A DNA stretch of 64,000 nt from Platycnemis pennipes (lineage: Eukaryota; Arthropoda; Insecta; Odonata; Platycnemididae). The DNA lies in the NCBI GenBank assembly GCA_933228895.1, contig OW121846.1, positions 20,899,088 to 20,963,087 of the forward strand, in the 5' to 3' direction. The notes beneath the pieces are model-generated. The model worked only from the letters and a program-made list of their open reading frames with translations, did not search any database and had not been told where the DNA came from. Made by a program: the position numbers and the translations under genes. Of this stretch, positions 12,731 through 24,615 are shown piece after piece (the stretch's first letter is position 1; each line of letters begins with the position of its first letter).

Positions 12731-15322
12731 CCCTTCCTTGCCCGAGTGGGTATTTTAAATATCCCAAGCCTTACTTAATTTTTACTCAGCGTGATAAATT
12801 ATAAAACCAAAACGGTCCGAGGTACTTGTTTCTAATACTATAATGCAATATTATTACTTATAAACAGTGAAATATGCATTCAAATCTGATAAATATTTTG
12901 TATTAAACTCTTGGGGTAGTTAGACTACAACCTGCACCTCTTGGGCTACTGCGGTCAAAATGTATTTTCAATTTTTTTCCTGTGAGGCGCTTGCCTTGAT
13001 GTATTTTCAGCTCTTACGTTTGCACGAAAAGTAATTAATTTCATGCCGATCTTTGTAATGCTAGTGGTAACCTCGAAAAGAAAAACTTCTCTTCCATAGC
13101 TACGCTGACAACTGTTTTTATGTTCGTTGTTGCAAGATGATGATACGGAATGTCTATTTTCCTCTGGATAATTTAATTTATTCCGCAGAGTTTTCAACGT
13201 GCCACATCGTAATGAATGCAGTAACTCAGATTTAAGTGAAGATGACAAGAATGAACCTGGTTTTGAAAGTATCTCACAAAATGAAGAGGAAGATGCCGTG
13301 GAAGAAGAGGAAGAATTCTGTAATGAATTTGAATGTGAATCTGAATCAGAAGACGACGAAAGAATTTTATAAGCTAAGGAATATTTTTTCACAGAAATGT
13401 CAGGACTGAAATGAAACAGAAAACTGTATCACGTCGGTCGCATAATGGTAAGCAGCAATGTCAAAGGAAAATCTAGATTGACTGATTGCAGTTCGGGAAT
13501 TGAGAGGTTGAATGATGCATTTTCATTGTTTCTAGCACCAGAGATATTAGAAATTGTATGTGTTGAGACATCCAGAAAATCTGGTAGAGAGCACGCATGA
13601 TTCAATAAAGATCATGCAAACAGTGAAGTAGAGTGGCGAAACGTGACCCAGAGAGTTAAAGTGATCTGTGGACTGAGCGATCAGCTTTTAAAATTTCTTT
13701 CTTTAGTGCTGTAATATCAAGATAATGAGTGAAGAGCATTCTTAGATTCATACAGTTTGACGATAAATCCACTTCAACACAAATAATGGAAAATTTTTGC
13801 GACAAGTTGGAGGCTATTAGGGCTGAATTCGATATGTTCACACTCCCTTGCGGGAAAAACTTTTCTCCAAATACCTGTGCACATAACAATAAACGAACCA
13901 CTAGCAACATTTCGTGGTAAATGCCCCTTCCGTGTGTATATAAAATCTAAACCAGAACTTTAAGCGATTAAAATTTGGGTGTGCACCAATTCAAAAAGTG
14001 CTTACATTTTGAATGCACAGGTCTACTTAAGGAAAGTTTGGAATATTCGGGAGGTGAATCAACGGCAGCGTGAAGTTCTGGACTTGGTGAAACCATATGT
14101 TGGAAGCGGTAGAGGGTTCACAGTGGACAACTTCAACTACATCATTACCTCTTTCTGAGTCTCTTCTCCAAAAGAATCTGACCCTAATTGGTACAATGAG
14201 GTTGAATAAAGCAGATTTGCCCAGAGAGTTTCTCCCAAGCCGATTTTTATATCCGAGCTAATTTTTCCTCTATTTTTGGTTTTAACAAGAATATGACTTT
14301 GGTCTCCTACGTACAAAAACTACGTAGAAGTGTTATTTTATTTGGCATTCAGCACCATGAAGCACCGTTTGTTGGACTGCAGAATAAAATGAAACCCGAT
14401 GGATAATAACAGCACGAAGGGTGCAGTAGACACGGGATAAAATGACAAGAGAGTATAGTTGTGTACGAGTGACTAAAATGTGGCCACTCAGGCTATTTTT
14501 TGAAATGATCGACATGGCAGCATGGAATGCCTATAATTTATGGATCCATAAATATCCAAAATGGAATATCAGCTGTAGTAGTACACGGAAACTTTCTTAC
14601 AAGAGCTAAGCATGGCTCTCGCAGAACCCCATATTGAGAGAAGGGCATCTAAAAGAAATGGTCTGTATTTAGCTACTGTAGAAGCAATGAAATATTGCGG
14701 TATAACTTTTAGGGCGCCAATGATGAAAATAATAAGATGAAAGCAAGTTATCCCCTCCTTTTTGGCGTGTTTTATGCCCTAGAAAAGATAAAAGTAAAAC
14801 GAAATATGCATGTGTGAGATGAAAGGCACAAGTTTGCAATGAACATGCATGCATACGTAAGGTATAAAAATCGTTAAACGCAATAATTGTATGAAAGAGT
14901 ATATACTTATCTGTCATCACAGATAATTTTTCATGCTCATTTTGTTCATTTTAAATTTTAAAGACTTTCCGGCACTACAAACATTGTCAAATTTATTAAG
15001 AAACGTTTATGAAAATCATGTTACTATGTCACTAAATAAAAATAAAGAAATTATCCTAGCACTATACCTATGTATCGCATTTACAATGATAATGCTAAAA
15101 ATATGTGTACAACTACTCAATAGGGGTTAGATGTAAGAGGGGACTTTTTAGTCTCAATTTAGCCCCAATAAAGACGCTTATCTATCTTACTATCAATCAA
15201 ATACAAATTGTGTTGATACTATTTTTCACCCTTAATGCGTATTAGTTCCAAAAAACGCTTTGGGGTAGTTGAAATACCCCCTTAGGCGAGGGATGGTGAG
15301 AAATACCCTGGGTATGGGAGGG
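12731..15322 (+). mobile_element. piggyBac-like DNA transposon (2.59 kb), inactive
   Basis: The element is flanked by the target site TTAA at 12727-12730 and 15323-15326, the hallmark of piggyBac insertion. The left end starts CCCTTCCTTGCCCGAGTGGG. The right end, inverted, starts CCCTCCCATACCC, and a second, better match to the left end (CCCTCGCCTAAGGGGGTATT) lies about 30 bp inside. TTGGGGTAGTT also recurs near both ends (about 12910 and 15260). The length is typical of autonomous piggyBac elements. The interior holds a plus-strand transposase pseudogene. Confidence 0.88.
13190..14870 (+). pseudogene. piggyBac transposase (pseudogene)
   Basis: Plus-strand homology survives in pieces across frames. 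An acidic Ser/Glu-rich N-terminus lies at about 13195-13370. NDAFSLFLAPEILEIVCVE starts the core near 13510. ILRFIQFDDKST is at about 13735. FRGKCPFRVYIKSKP follows from 13910, GSGRGFTVDNF from 14105, and AVDTG...KMTREYSCV at 14425. MWPLRLFFEMIDMAAWNAY and an ALAEPHIERR block come next. A cysteine/histidine cluster near 14800 fits the C-terminal zinc-binding domain. The first catalytic Asp is Asn (codon 13892-13894). The second (14126-14128) and third (14429-14431) are kept. A large part between 13660 and 13725 is missing. There are many stops and frameshifts, so it cannot encode a working enzyme. Confidence 0.88.
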
Positions 15323-15326
15323 TTAA

Positions 15327-15934
15327 AGTTTACCTAGGGGGGTGCATCAATATTTACATCCATTGTGAACCCTGGAAGGGTTGAAGACGATGGGTGCCTT
15401 AAAGGGAAGGGTGGAGGGAGGGAGTGAAGGATAAATTTCTACTAGAGGAATGTCTTATTGAAACAAAGAGCGTCAGATGTTTATATTTTCACATCCTATT
15501 GGCAGAAATAAATGAATGTTCGAGTGGTCTGCACAAAGTCCATGGGTATATCTGAGGTACCTTCTGCAGAGTCTACCACTTCATAAATTCATGAACTTCA
15601 TGTAAAGAGGAAGTACACGAGTTGTCGCATCCATAAATATTTTTCCTAATGAAGGATTGTGCTTGCCGTCCCCTTTTTTGGCCCCAAGGAAGAACGAGAA
15701 TTAAAGGAGACAGCGCAGTTTGGTCATTTTCTTGAGTTGCATTAAAATTCGAAAAAATGGTGACAGTGAAATGAGCAGGAACTTATGGGTTGTAAATATC
15801 GGAAATCTATAATGATGATTTCTAATCACGCATGGAAAAATTGGCCAACGGTGGGTGGGTTACCTGCCAGCAATATTCATTAATGTATGTATGATAGGAA
15901 AATCTGAATTCTTATCGTTTTTTATTTTATATAG
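15327..15934. other. Unassigned spacer
   Basis: No gene or repeat recognised. Confidence 0.35.
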
Positions 15935-16140
15935 CGCGGAGATGGTGGTATTACTGAAGTAAACTTATTTCCATTGTAAATAAAATTTTATGAATCCAGT
16001 ATTTTCCAAAATAAATGCCGTAATTAATAAAGTTAAAGATAGTGGCTAGGTTTTCTTCTCAAAGATTTATTTGAAACCTGCATGATGAATTATTCGACCG
16101 ATATCTCTGCTAAATCAATCATTTTGCCGATTCAATGTAG
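15935..16140 (+). repeat. Dispersed direct repeat, copy A
   Basis: Shares a ~130-200-bp diverged sequence with 17040-17240, centred on AGATRGTGGCTAGGTTTT and AATCAATSATT. The two copies are in the same orientation, about 1.1 kb apart. The family is not recognised. Confidence 0.6.
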
Positions 16141-16282
16141 ATAAAAAAACTGCAATGCATATATACATTATTCGATTTCTTTATTTAAGTTTGGAGTACT
16201 TAGCATAAAGTGTAAATTCATGGACAACGATAAAATCATAATTCATTCATCTCGTAGCAAATAACTAATTGAACATGTGATT

Positions 16283-16352
16283 ACATCTGCATCTACATAG
16301 TGCCCTGCAAGCCACCATAACGGTGTGGGGCAGGGGGGCACACCAAACATGT
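16283..16352 (-). repeat. Short LINE 3' tail (CR1/Jockey-like family)
   Basis: ATCTGCATCTACATAGTGCC followed by CTGCAAGCCACC and GGTGTGGGGCAG matches the minus-strand tail at 463-520. Confidence 0.7.
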
Positions 16353-17039
16353 CTTACTTATCAACATAAAGAGATTAGCAATCATATTCTAGAGTAAGAT
16401 TGAATGTGATGCAATGATTCGAGATGGAACTGTTGAATTTAAAGTCCTCAAAAGCTTTTTATTATGGATGCCTAAAATGTAATTGCACGTGGAGGCAAGC
16501 AACATACAAAGGTCGGCAAAAATAATTTTACCACCAAGTAACTTTCATTAAAATTCCTTAGGTCGACTTTGGATATCCATAGTTTGCTAACGTAACTGTT
16601 TCTACTTTTGAACTCATTCACTTTTAAGTCTCATCACTTTTAAATTAGTCCTAGGCTCGCGTAAAATGCACAAAGAGTCTCTTTCTTGTGTAACCAGCGT
16701 TCATCGCGATCGGACTGCAGGTAGTAGAACTCACCAAGTTCACAAGCTAAACAGCGTTTGGAATTTCACTTAGTTTGAGAGGAAAGGAAGTTCCTTCCCA
16801 TGTGGCTCCAGTGGTTTCTCAGAAAGAACTGGTATCATGTAGCTCGGAGTAAGGTGATTATTTGCAAAGGCCTCTCTCCGACTCAAACCCACGGCTTTTT
16901 TCTCTTAGTAGTAGTAAACATTTTACTTGAACTCAGTAAAACGGGAAATTATGTTTATAATTCGTTTCATGATGACTCGTACGAGTCATCTTTATTTCAT
17001 TAGTAGAGACATTAATAATATCTTCATTATTTGTCACTT

Positions 17040-17240
17040 TTATGTTTTTTGCACCCATTTATTACATTCATTTCCTCCGTAAATCATATTTTATTAATCC
17101 AGGATATTCGCAAATAGATACCGTGACTAGTGAAGTAAAAGATGGTGGCTAGGTTTTTTCTTGAAGATATATTTGGAATCTGAGTAATGAAATTCGATGG
17201 ATACCCCTCTTAAATCAATGATTGTGTCGATTAATTTTGA
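17040..17240 (+). repeat. Dispersed direct repeat, copy B
   Basis: Partner of 15935-16140. See that entry. Confidence 0.6.
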
Positions 17241-20039
17241 ATCGTCTCTGTCAATTCAGAGAATATGACCGGGATGTGATTCATTGCAATGGCCAGGATC
17301 AAATTTTACTTGATATTGTTATGCGAGAAAAAACCTTTCAAAAAACCTTTCATATTTGTATGGGATACAAAGCTATGATTACCGGTCCGAGAGGTGTGGA
17401 TGGTTGGCGACCGCTGCCTCAATCCGTTCAACTTAAATTTCCCCAGAAAGCTTAGGTTCCCATAGAAACTTCTGGCATGATTTTATCGCGTACCTCGTGG
17501 ATTCACCCAGATATAGACACAGGACCTTCTATCAAGAATGGCCTGAGTCTTGAGTCTGTCGTTACGCATCGAATAAATATTGACGTTTTCGTTTCAAATA
17601 AAAACTTCGTTAGCCTCGTAAAGAATTTCGACCTCAACGAATCATAGAGCCAGTCTCTAAACGTCATTCGTTAAAGCGCATCGAAAAATCTCCATTTAAA
17701 TAATACCGCTTCTTCTGTAGCGACCTGCATGAAGGAAACCAAAATAAAACAAATGAATATACAAACGCAACAATATCAATGTAATAATTTGGCTCGTAAT
17801 AAGTTAGCTAACGTCTGGGGTGTATCATAGATTTTGTATAAATACGTAGGATAGAGAAATAAAGAAACAAATATTCGGATATTTCAACTATATTTCCGTA
17901 TTTAAAGCTCCTTTTTTCAAAGACGAAATTAATGAATATACTACTGGATATTTAATGGGCTTAAATAACATCCTAATAATTTTATTTAAATTAGGTTTAG
18001 ATATGTTATGGACAATGGATATTAAAAACACTATTCTTCTTTTGAAAAATACATTGAATTAGATACAGTTTGTAATTTTTGTGTTTCAGTAATTAACAAA
18101 GGATGATCAATGACAAACCAAAGCAATCAAGGAAACTGAATCCGATTAATTTAGAGGCAAAGTCTTCTAGCATCGTTACGAGTTTTATGATCTTCCCTTT
18201 ACATTCTCCTCAGCTCTTTACAGAGGGTAGTTCAATACCATCCTCTGCCGATTTATATCAATTGTACCTATTTTTACGTCTTTATTCTTCAAATCTTTCT
18301 CGTAACAGCAGAAAACGTCTTTAAGGCCAACATATTCGTATGCCAAAACCAACGAAAACGATAAGGTTTCCTTCGTTTAGCCGTAAACGAATGCTCTTTG
18401 TTGTTCATTGCTTAAACGAAGGAAAACATTCTTTACCAACTAAAGTTTTCAAGACTCGCGCTTGTGGGTAAACGATTAACTTTAAACAAATGGTGCCATC
18501 ATAACGACAAGTTTCATTCTTTATAGCGTAACTAAAATTCACGACCCCAGGCACAGTGTTCAGCCGACTAAGGTGCAATGCAGCAAAGTGGTAAAATGGA
18601 AATGTTTTGGCAATAAAGACTGATTATATTTAAAAATTGAATGAGCATATTGTGGTTCAGTTTATGGAATTTTTGCAAGATATATTAAACCTTAGCTACC
18701 TAGTTGTCACTCATTGTCATTATTGCCTCTTCTGCTTTATCCTTCAAAGTTTAAGGGTTTAAAGGCTAAGCCTAAGATCTAACTTTTGTGATAATTAATG
18801 ACTCTCCCATTTATATTAAAATGTGAAGTTTCTCGAGTATCACGATAGAAATAAGTGTCACTCGTAAGGACCATTCGTCCAAGCAACAATTAGATTGGCC
18901 GCAAAGGGTGACCTCGAGTGCTCATCGCGTAAATATTTCCCCAGAAAGTCAAACAGGGCTTGGGGGATGGGGGAATCCCCGGCGACCTAAAATGATGGAC
19001 AGGATTGACGAGTTATCACTGCTATGACACGGCGTCCAAACGTACCACTCATTCGTGATTTTCCCAATCAAGAAAGCAAAATTTCCGTAGAACGCTAGAA
19101 ACTCTCCCGACTCCCATCATCAGTGGTCATTCGCATAAATTATGGTGTCAAGGCGGGATTGTACACTCTCCGGGAGGTCCGCTTCCTTCAAATACATCAA
19201 AAACGAGAACATATTTGACGCATAAGAGCACCAAAGCCGTTGCTGCGTGAAGCGGGTTTATTGTTTAGCGAGTGAATTCCTCGTAACTCTCGAAGCGCCG
19301 TAAACACGGAATAGCGGCGATGCGGGGAAATGAATACCTGACGCTTCCATTATCCCTTTCCTTCCTCCTACGACCGGCAAATAACTCTGGTGCCAGTGAC
19401 CCTTGTTTTCAATCGCCCTTGAGCCCTTATTGCGCCACCAATGTCGAAACAAAAAGTCTTTCCGTCACACGAGCGAAGTATAAGAGATGTGCGTTCCCCA
19501 TTTTTATTTTTTAACAGACAGGACTCACTGGTCTTTGGGCAGTCTACTCATACTTTGGAGGAAGAACTCTTTTCCGATATCTATGGCGTCAAATGCCGTT
19601 ATGTTCCCTTTCCTAGGTTCGAATATGAGTCGCGGAATTCGGTTTTTACGTGCTGCAACTGGTGAGGTCATATCGCACTGTCTTATTTAACTTAAATTTG
19701 AGGCAAAAATACCACTTGCGGAGGGATTCAAAGCCAACAGCCTTTGCATTACCAGGATGGGAAGGTGGCTGGCTGGCTTTTATGCTCAAAATCTGGAGTA
19801 CCTCGGGACTCTCATTTGTAAATGTATATGCTTCGTAAGACAAGCCTAATCAAAATGATGAGTGGTGCATGAAACTATGGAGGAGTAGTCTTTCCACGGA
19901 ATATGTTTCTGTAAAGACAATACCTTTGAACATACTGGGGGAATAAAATTGGAGTTCATTATGATCATGTTTATGCATAAGGTAGTTATTTGCACGAGTT
20001 TCGGAACGGACATGGTCATGGTCAGTAATTACTTCTCTG
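17241..20039. other. Unassigned spacer
   Basis: About 2.8 kb without a recognisable gene. An imperfect inverted repeat at 18366-18381 and 18410-18427 (GTTTCCTTCGTTTAGC against GCTTAAACGAAGGAAAAC) is the only clear local structure. Confidence 0.35.
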
Positions 20040-20330
20040 ATGTGTGGCCAAGGACTTGGTGAACGCAGCCATAGTGTCACTTGTTGGTGGGGAGAGGGGG
20101 AAGGCGGTGAAGGGTGAGGCGGGGGAGAGGGGAGGGGAGGAGAGGGGGAGGGGGGGGGAGGGAGGCAGGCGCCTCGTCGGAGGCTGTGGTGTGAGGAGTG
20201 GCGGGCTGAGTAATGTGTGCGAAGATCGCAGGAAGCCATCCCCCCCTCTCCTCGCCCGAGGCCAGAATCACGCGCGTCCAATCCACGCCATTGATCTCGC
20301 CGAAATAACACGGAAATCCGCCACGGGGAA
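20040..20330. promoter_or_regulatory. G-rich/CpG-rich block with G-quadruplex potential
   Basis: The plus strand from about 20088 to 20170 is an almost pure purine tract with many runs of three to eight G. CpG-rich sequence follows. This suits a promoter-proximal island or a structured GA repeat. Overlapping long frames on both strands are a by-product of the low-complexity composition. Confidence 0.35.
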
Positions 20331-20509
20331 AACGAGTAATGAAGGGAATTTTTATCACACTATGTCACGCGAAATAACTTCTTTGGAAAATAAAGTATGT
20401 TGGAAAAAAAGGTCAGTGCGAGAGGAAACTTGAGAAAAACCGAGCATTAATCCAGTTAACTGTTTTATTGATATACCTCGATATTTTGCTCACTACCTGT
20501 AACTTTCAT

Positions 20510-20585
20510 TTGCAGGTTACCCTGTCAGCCACCTCTTAAGGTTTGTGGCACGGGGTGATTCATCCCCAATCATGCATTTTCTAGT
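20510..20585 (-). repeat. Diverged LINE 3' tail
   Basis: TTACCCTGTCAGCCACCTC, then GGCACGGGGTGA and TCCCCAATCATGCA, fits the LINE tail seen at 463-530 in the same orientation. Divergence is high. Confidence 0.4.
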
Positions 20586-21229
20586 CCTTTGGAACATTTG
20601 CTTTTTGCGATGACTTATTAACTATAAATTATTAGTAGGGTCCAATTTCTGATTCCATATCTTTAATAAATCTAGATTGTGTATCTTACCGGCCTGGGGA
20701 TTTATTGAATTCACTTGAATTATTTATTTTCATGGTCCTTTGTGGTTCATTGCAGCGTCACTCATAGGTTCATTAGTCATGGGGAGGTTCATTTTTATCT
20801 TCGATTTGTCATCGTTAAATACACTTGAAAGATCTGTTTTAATTATTTGCTTTCACAAGGCTGTGACTGATTCCTTCCTCGTTTTTGGGGCTTTCTACTT
20901 ACCCCTTTCCACGGACTAGATCGCTTTCGGATATTCTTCTAGTAGTCCACCCAATACTTTTTTCTCAACGATTTCGTAGAGCAGGCCGCTAAATCTTCTT
21001 TGTTCTCTAGTATTGGTCGATGTACTCTCCCTTGCCTTAACCCTTATGCCATATCTATAAAATGAGCAGTATTTAATATGCATTATTTAGTTTCTTAAAC
21101 TGCGCGTATTCATTTTCCTTGCCGGCATTGTCGCTCGGGTGAACGCATGGTGCCTCGGATCGTTAACGTATCCCGTGGCCGGTTTGCGGTTCCATGAATT
21201 TAACGCACTGACGCATTGAAGAGTAAAAT

Positions 21230-21660
21230 TGTGGGCAAACGAGACAAGACGCGGGAGTGTCTTGCCTTGAGGGATGCTCCTTCGCAAAGGGGGAGTGTAG
21301 GGGGTGGGGGTGGAGACGGGGGGGGGGGAGGGAGCGAGCGAGGGTGTGGAGGAGACGCAGTCGGCACGGGGAGCATTGCATCGCAGCCGGTCCGGGGCAA
21401 AGTGGCTGGAAACCAAAAGCTTGCCCGAGGCTCAAAGGACTGGGAAATGGAGTGAGTCTTTGCTCAACATCAAGGAAGGTTGCGCGGGTAAGAATCCAAA
21501 CGGCGGCTGGAGCCACAAGTGGATCGAGGATGAAGAGTGCATCTGTTGAGAGGTGGTGGAGGAACGGGGAACGTCGAAGAAGATGAGGAGCCCTAAAGAA
21601 GGGGAGGCTGTGTGCGAGAGAGGAGAGTGAGTGCTGAATGCGGAGAGTGGGGGATCAGTT
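21230..21660. promoter_or_regulatory. Second G-rich/CpG-rich block
   Basis: Runs of G on the plus strand at 21290-21345 and frequent CpG distinguish it from the flanks. Frames of 66-117 codons overlap in up to five frames, so none is credible as coding on length alone. It may be a promoter-type island, perhaps paired with the block at 20.1 kb. Confidence 0.3.
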
Positions 21661-23269
21661 ACTCGTTGAACTCTATCGTGGTTCAAGGAACAACCGCTGC
21701 TTCGTAACACTCCACACTCTTCATTTGGGCCTCAACCAGTTTCAACACTGAACGCTCGTCATTTTCGACTGCTCCGGCATGAAAACGAACGAGGAAAAAG
21801 TCTCTTGTCCAAGAATTTCCGAAGGTGTGGAGAAGTGTGGCAGAAGGTTCTGAAGGGGTTCAGGGTACGATAAGTGTTCCCCTGGGTGGGTATACAGAAA
21901 ATTGGGGTTTTGCAAGGTTACGGTGAAGGGAAGAGAACGGGATGGGGTGTTGTCAGCGGAACATTCATTAAGGGCTGAAGGTTTCCCAGGGGTAAGGTTG
22001 CTTAACAAGCCGAGACCATGTAATTTTAAGCAGGATAGAATTTAAAAACTCCTAGAAATCTAGTTCAGCACTTTGTCGAAGTTGTGTTAACTTCTAGGGC
22101 TAATCGTATGTATGGGTCAATTCTCACATAAAAATTAGGCGAGGAACGACTTGCTTTGATGTTTCCAGCATCCTTTCTCCTCTTTCTCCCTCGCCCTCTC
22201 CAGCTAAGCTCCCTGACGTCCTTTCTATTTAGGAAACAGCATACGCAAATACTTGATATGTTTGTGCCTGAGATTTTATGATCTTAATAAATATTTTGTC
22301 TCTGGCTATAGGGATGGATATTTTTTGCTCAATCCCGTAATAATCTCATAGAATACTGAGGTTCCAAAAGTTTGCTGGAATCTACATATTTGAGTATTCT
22401 ACAAATTTAACTGGTGTTCTATTAGGCTATTTTTACAAAGGGGCGAAGAGGAACACGGCATTCTTTTCTTTTAGAGCTCCAAAACCCCGGTGCCGGTGAC
22501 ACTCTCAGTTAAGGTGAATGTCATTACTGCTGAGTTGACATAGTATGTATTATGCAAAGTGAATTATGGGCTCAGATAAGACAATTACATGAGCATGTCT
22601 GAAGAGGGGAAGGCTGAAAATGTCAAATTCAAAACAATTATTTCATCAGCATTATTTCTTGCTAACAGAAGATGAGTGATCCTGCCAGCAAATTATCTTC
22701 ACTATTATGAGCCAATGCGTGCGGCTTTGCGTAAAGAAATTAATAGTTAATTCAGCAAAATTGTATTCATTTGGGGTGTCATTTTCTTCCACAATTTAAA
22801 CGAGGTGGCATTGATAAGAGTAGTACAAAAATATTATCGAGGTACAAAAATATTAGTATTATATGCTCACGCCGACATATGGTTTCCACACCTTAAGCGT
22901 CCCACAATATCCTTTTAAAATAATTGCCAAATTAACATTTGGTTGGCAATATCGCAAACAAAGGATAGCCTGAAAGTGATGGACTCCAAATGTAATGGTC
23001 AAGCTCTAGCTTCTCCATTAACGGACCGTTAGTATTACCCAATGATTTCCAAATTGAAGCTTAAAACTAAACTACAAATAAACGAATCGGAAGAAGCATG
23101 GAACTTCACGAAAATTTCGTAAAATATAGGTTGAAATGAATGCTTTGGGTGAAATGTTCTCAAAAAGAAGACGACTCAAAGGAACTTGGTGAGAATAGAT
23201 TTCCCAATTAAACGAATGGATAAGCCAACCGCTTTACAATGCGTGACCGTTGATTGATGTGAGAATTAC
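21661..23269. other. Unassigned spacer
   Basis: No supported gene. Short frames around 21742-22008 show no motifs. Confidence 0.35.
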
Positions 23270-23640
23270 ATGGCGTTCCACGAAGCGATCGCGGCCCGTG
23301 CGCTGCGGGTTTCCCGGGCCCGTGGATCGCTTCCCGGGCCAGCTGCTCTTCGGTCGCTGTTCCATCACCGCCTCAGCAGTCGGCATTGAGCTCCCGTGTG
23401 GCAGAGGCTCCGCTGCCTAATTGGGCGGCTTGCCCTTCACTTTCGTGGCGACTGCTTTGAGGGTCGACCCAAGGCCTGACGGAGTACGCGACGCAAATAA
23501 TCTCGATGAGCCAACCGCGCGGCTGGCTTTTCCGCGTGTTTGGTCCGAGAAATCATTTTCCTTCAAACTATCGTGTCCTTCTCCGCGTCTACAGCGCTCG
23601 ATTAGTGCGTCCTTCGTTTGGCTGCCAGATGAGCCTGGGC
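23270..23640. promoter_or_regulatory. CpG-rich block
   Basis: Dense in CpG, with a short inverted repeat GAAGCGATC...GATCGCTTC (23282-23330) and several CCCGGGC words. A 77-codon plus-strand frame (23421-23654) overlaps a minus-strand frame of similar length, so coding is unproven. Confidence 0.3.
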
Positions 23641-23699
23641 AGCAAAAGAAATAATTTAATTTCAATGCCTAAAAGCTACTTGTTCTAAGGTCATACCCC

Positions 23700-23790
23700 T
23701 AATCTGCAGCCACTGACCACTCTGCAAGCAACATCAAGTGTATAGGTCAGGGGATGACTTATCACCAGACATTTACATGCATTAAATATT
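23700..23790 (-). repeat. Diverged LINE 3' tail
   Basis: CTCTGCAAGCAACATCAAGTG, then GGTCAGGGGATG and ATCACCAGACATTTACATGC, follows the order of the CR1/Jockey-like tail on the minus strand. Confidence 0.4.
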
Positions 23791-24149
23791 ACACTGCTAC
23801 TGAATAAAATATGAATTTCAGTATCATGAGGGATATACGCGGCCCTGAGAATTATTGTTACTGACTCTTATCTGCTTCATATCATTTGTAGGATAAAAAG
23901 CAGATCAGCGGGGTACAGGTGTTTAATTTTATGATGTGATACTATGTGTTGATTAAGGGCGCTATTAGAATTTTCTCGAGGAGAGAGCATGGAGCCCGAG
24001 AACATTAGGATATATTAGGACTGCTATGAGAGCAAACACTTTCCAAAAATGTTCCTATGGATCAAATTTTCATGGCGCACTCTTAGAATTTATGGTGAAT
24101 ACCATGTCCTTTACCGAACGATACGTAATCGGTATAGCTAGATCAGTAA

Positions 24150-24197
24150 CGCGCAGGCCTAGTAACCTAATGGTCTCGGGTTCGAATCCCTCCCAGG
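24150..24197 (+). mobile_element. tRNA-derived SINE piece interrupted by a hAT MITE
   Basis: CCTAGTAACCTAATGG followed by TCGGGTTCGAATCCCTC has a pol III B box (GGTTCGAATCC). The sequence is cut by the hAT-type element at 24198, and its 3' side resumes at 24616. Confidence 0.5.
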
Positions 24198-24615
24198 CAG
24201 GCAAGTAGCCAGAAACCTACTTCGGGGGGGCTAACTATAGTGAAGCGTAAATTGAAACGAATCAGTCTTGCCCGTTCGGGGTCGACATGTTACAAATCTC
24301 TCCCCTTTATTTTTAGTGCTTGGTATTTACTTTCATAGTGCCCATTCTTATCTCTTCTCACTGGTAAAGTTCATTGCTTACCTTGTTATGAAGCAGTTAA
24401 TTTGACCGGTCCCAGAACAGAAGTTCAACGAATGCATACATATCAGACTGAAAAGAACAATTGTTAACCCACACGTGCATCAATCTAGTAATCACGTTTT
24501 AAGACACTTAATACTTGAATTATATGCAGTGTTAACTGAATCATCATGCCCAGTAAAAATCAGAACAACAAAATTATTGGGAAAACAATTTTGGCCCCCC
24601 CTGGCTACGTGCCTG
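24198..24615. mobile_element. hAT-type MITE, 418 bp
   Basis: The ends are inverted repeats, CAGGCAAGTAGCCAG and CTGGCTACGTGCCTG. It is flanked by 8-bp near-duplicates CTCCCAGG (24190-24197) and TTCCCAGG (24616-24623), the target-duplication length of hAT transposons. The interior matches the 255-bp copy at 39827-40081, which lacks a central section. No transposase is present, so movement would depend on a hAT enzyme elsewhere. Confidence 0.82.

Noticed and set aside
12955..13392. 145-codon minus-strand frame, serine-rich
   Set aside because: It is the shadow of the acidic N-terminal region of the plus-strand piggyBac transposase pseudogene.
20044..20433. 129-codon plus-strand frame and 153-codon minus-strand frame
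   Set aside because: Both run through the purine tract and translate to Gly/Glu-Arg or Pro/Ser low-complexity sequence.
23282..23330. Inverted repeat GAAGCGATC...GATCGCTTC as a terminator or operator
   Set aside because: It is a short match in GC-rich sequence where chance palindromes are common, and no bacterial-type context exists.
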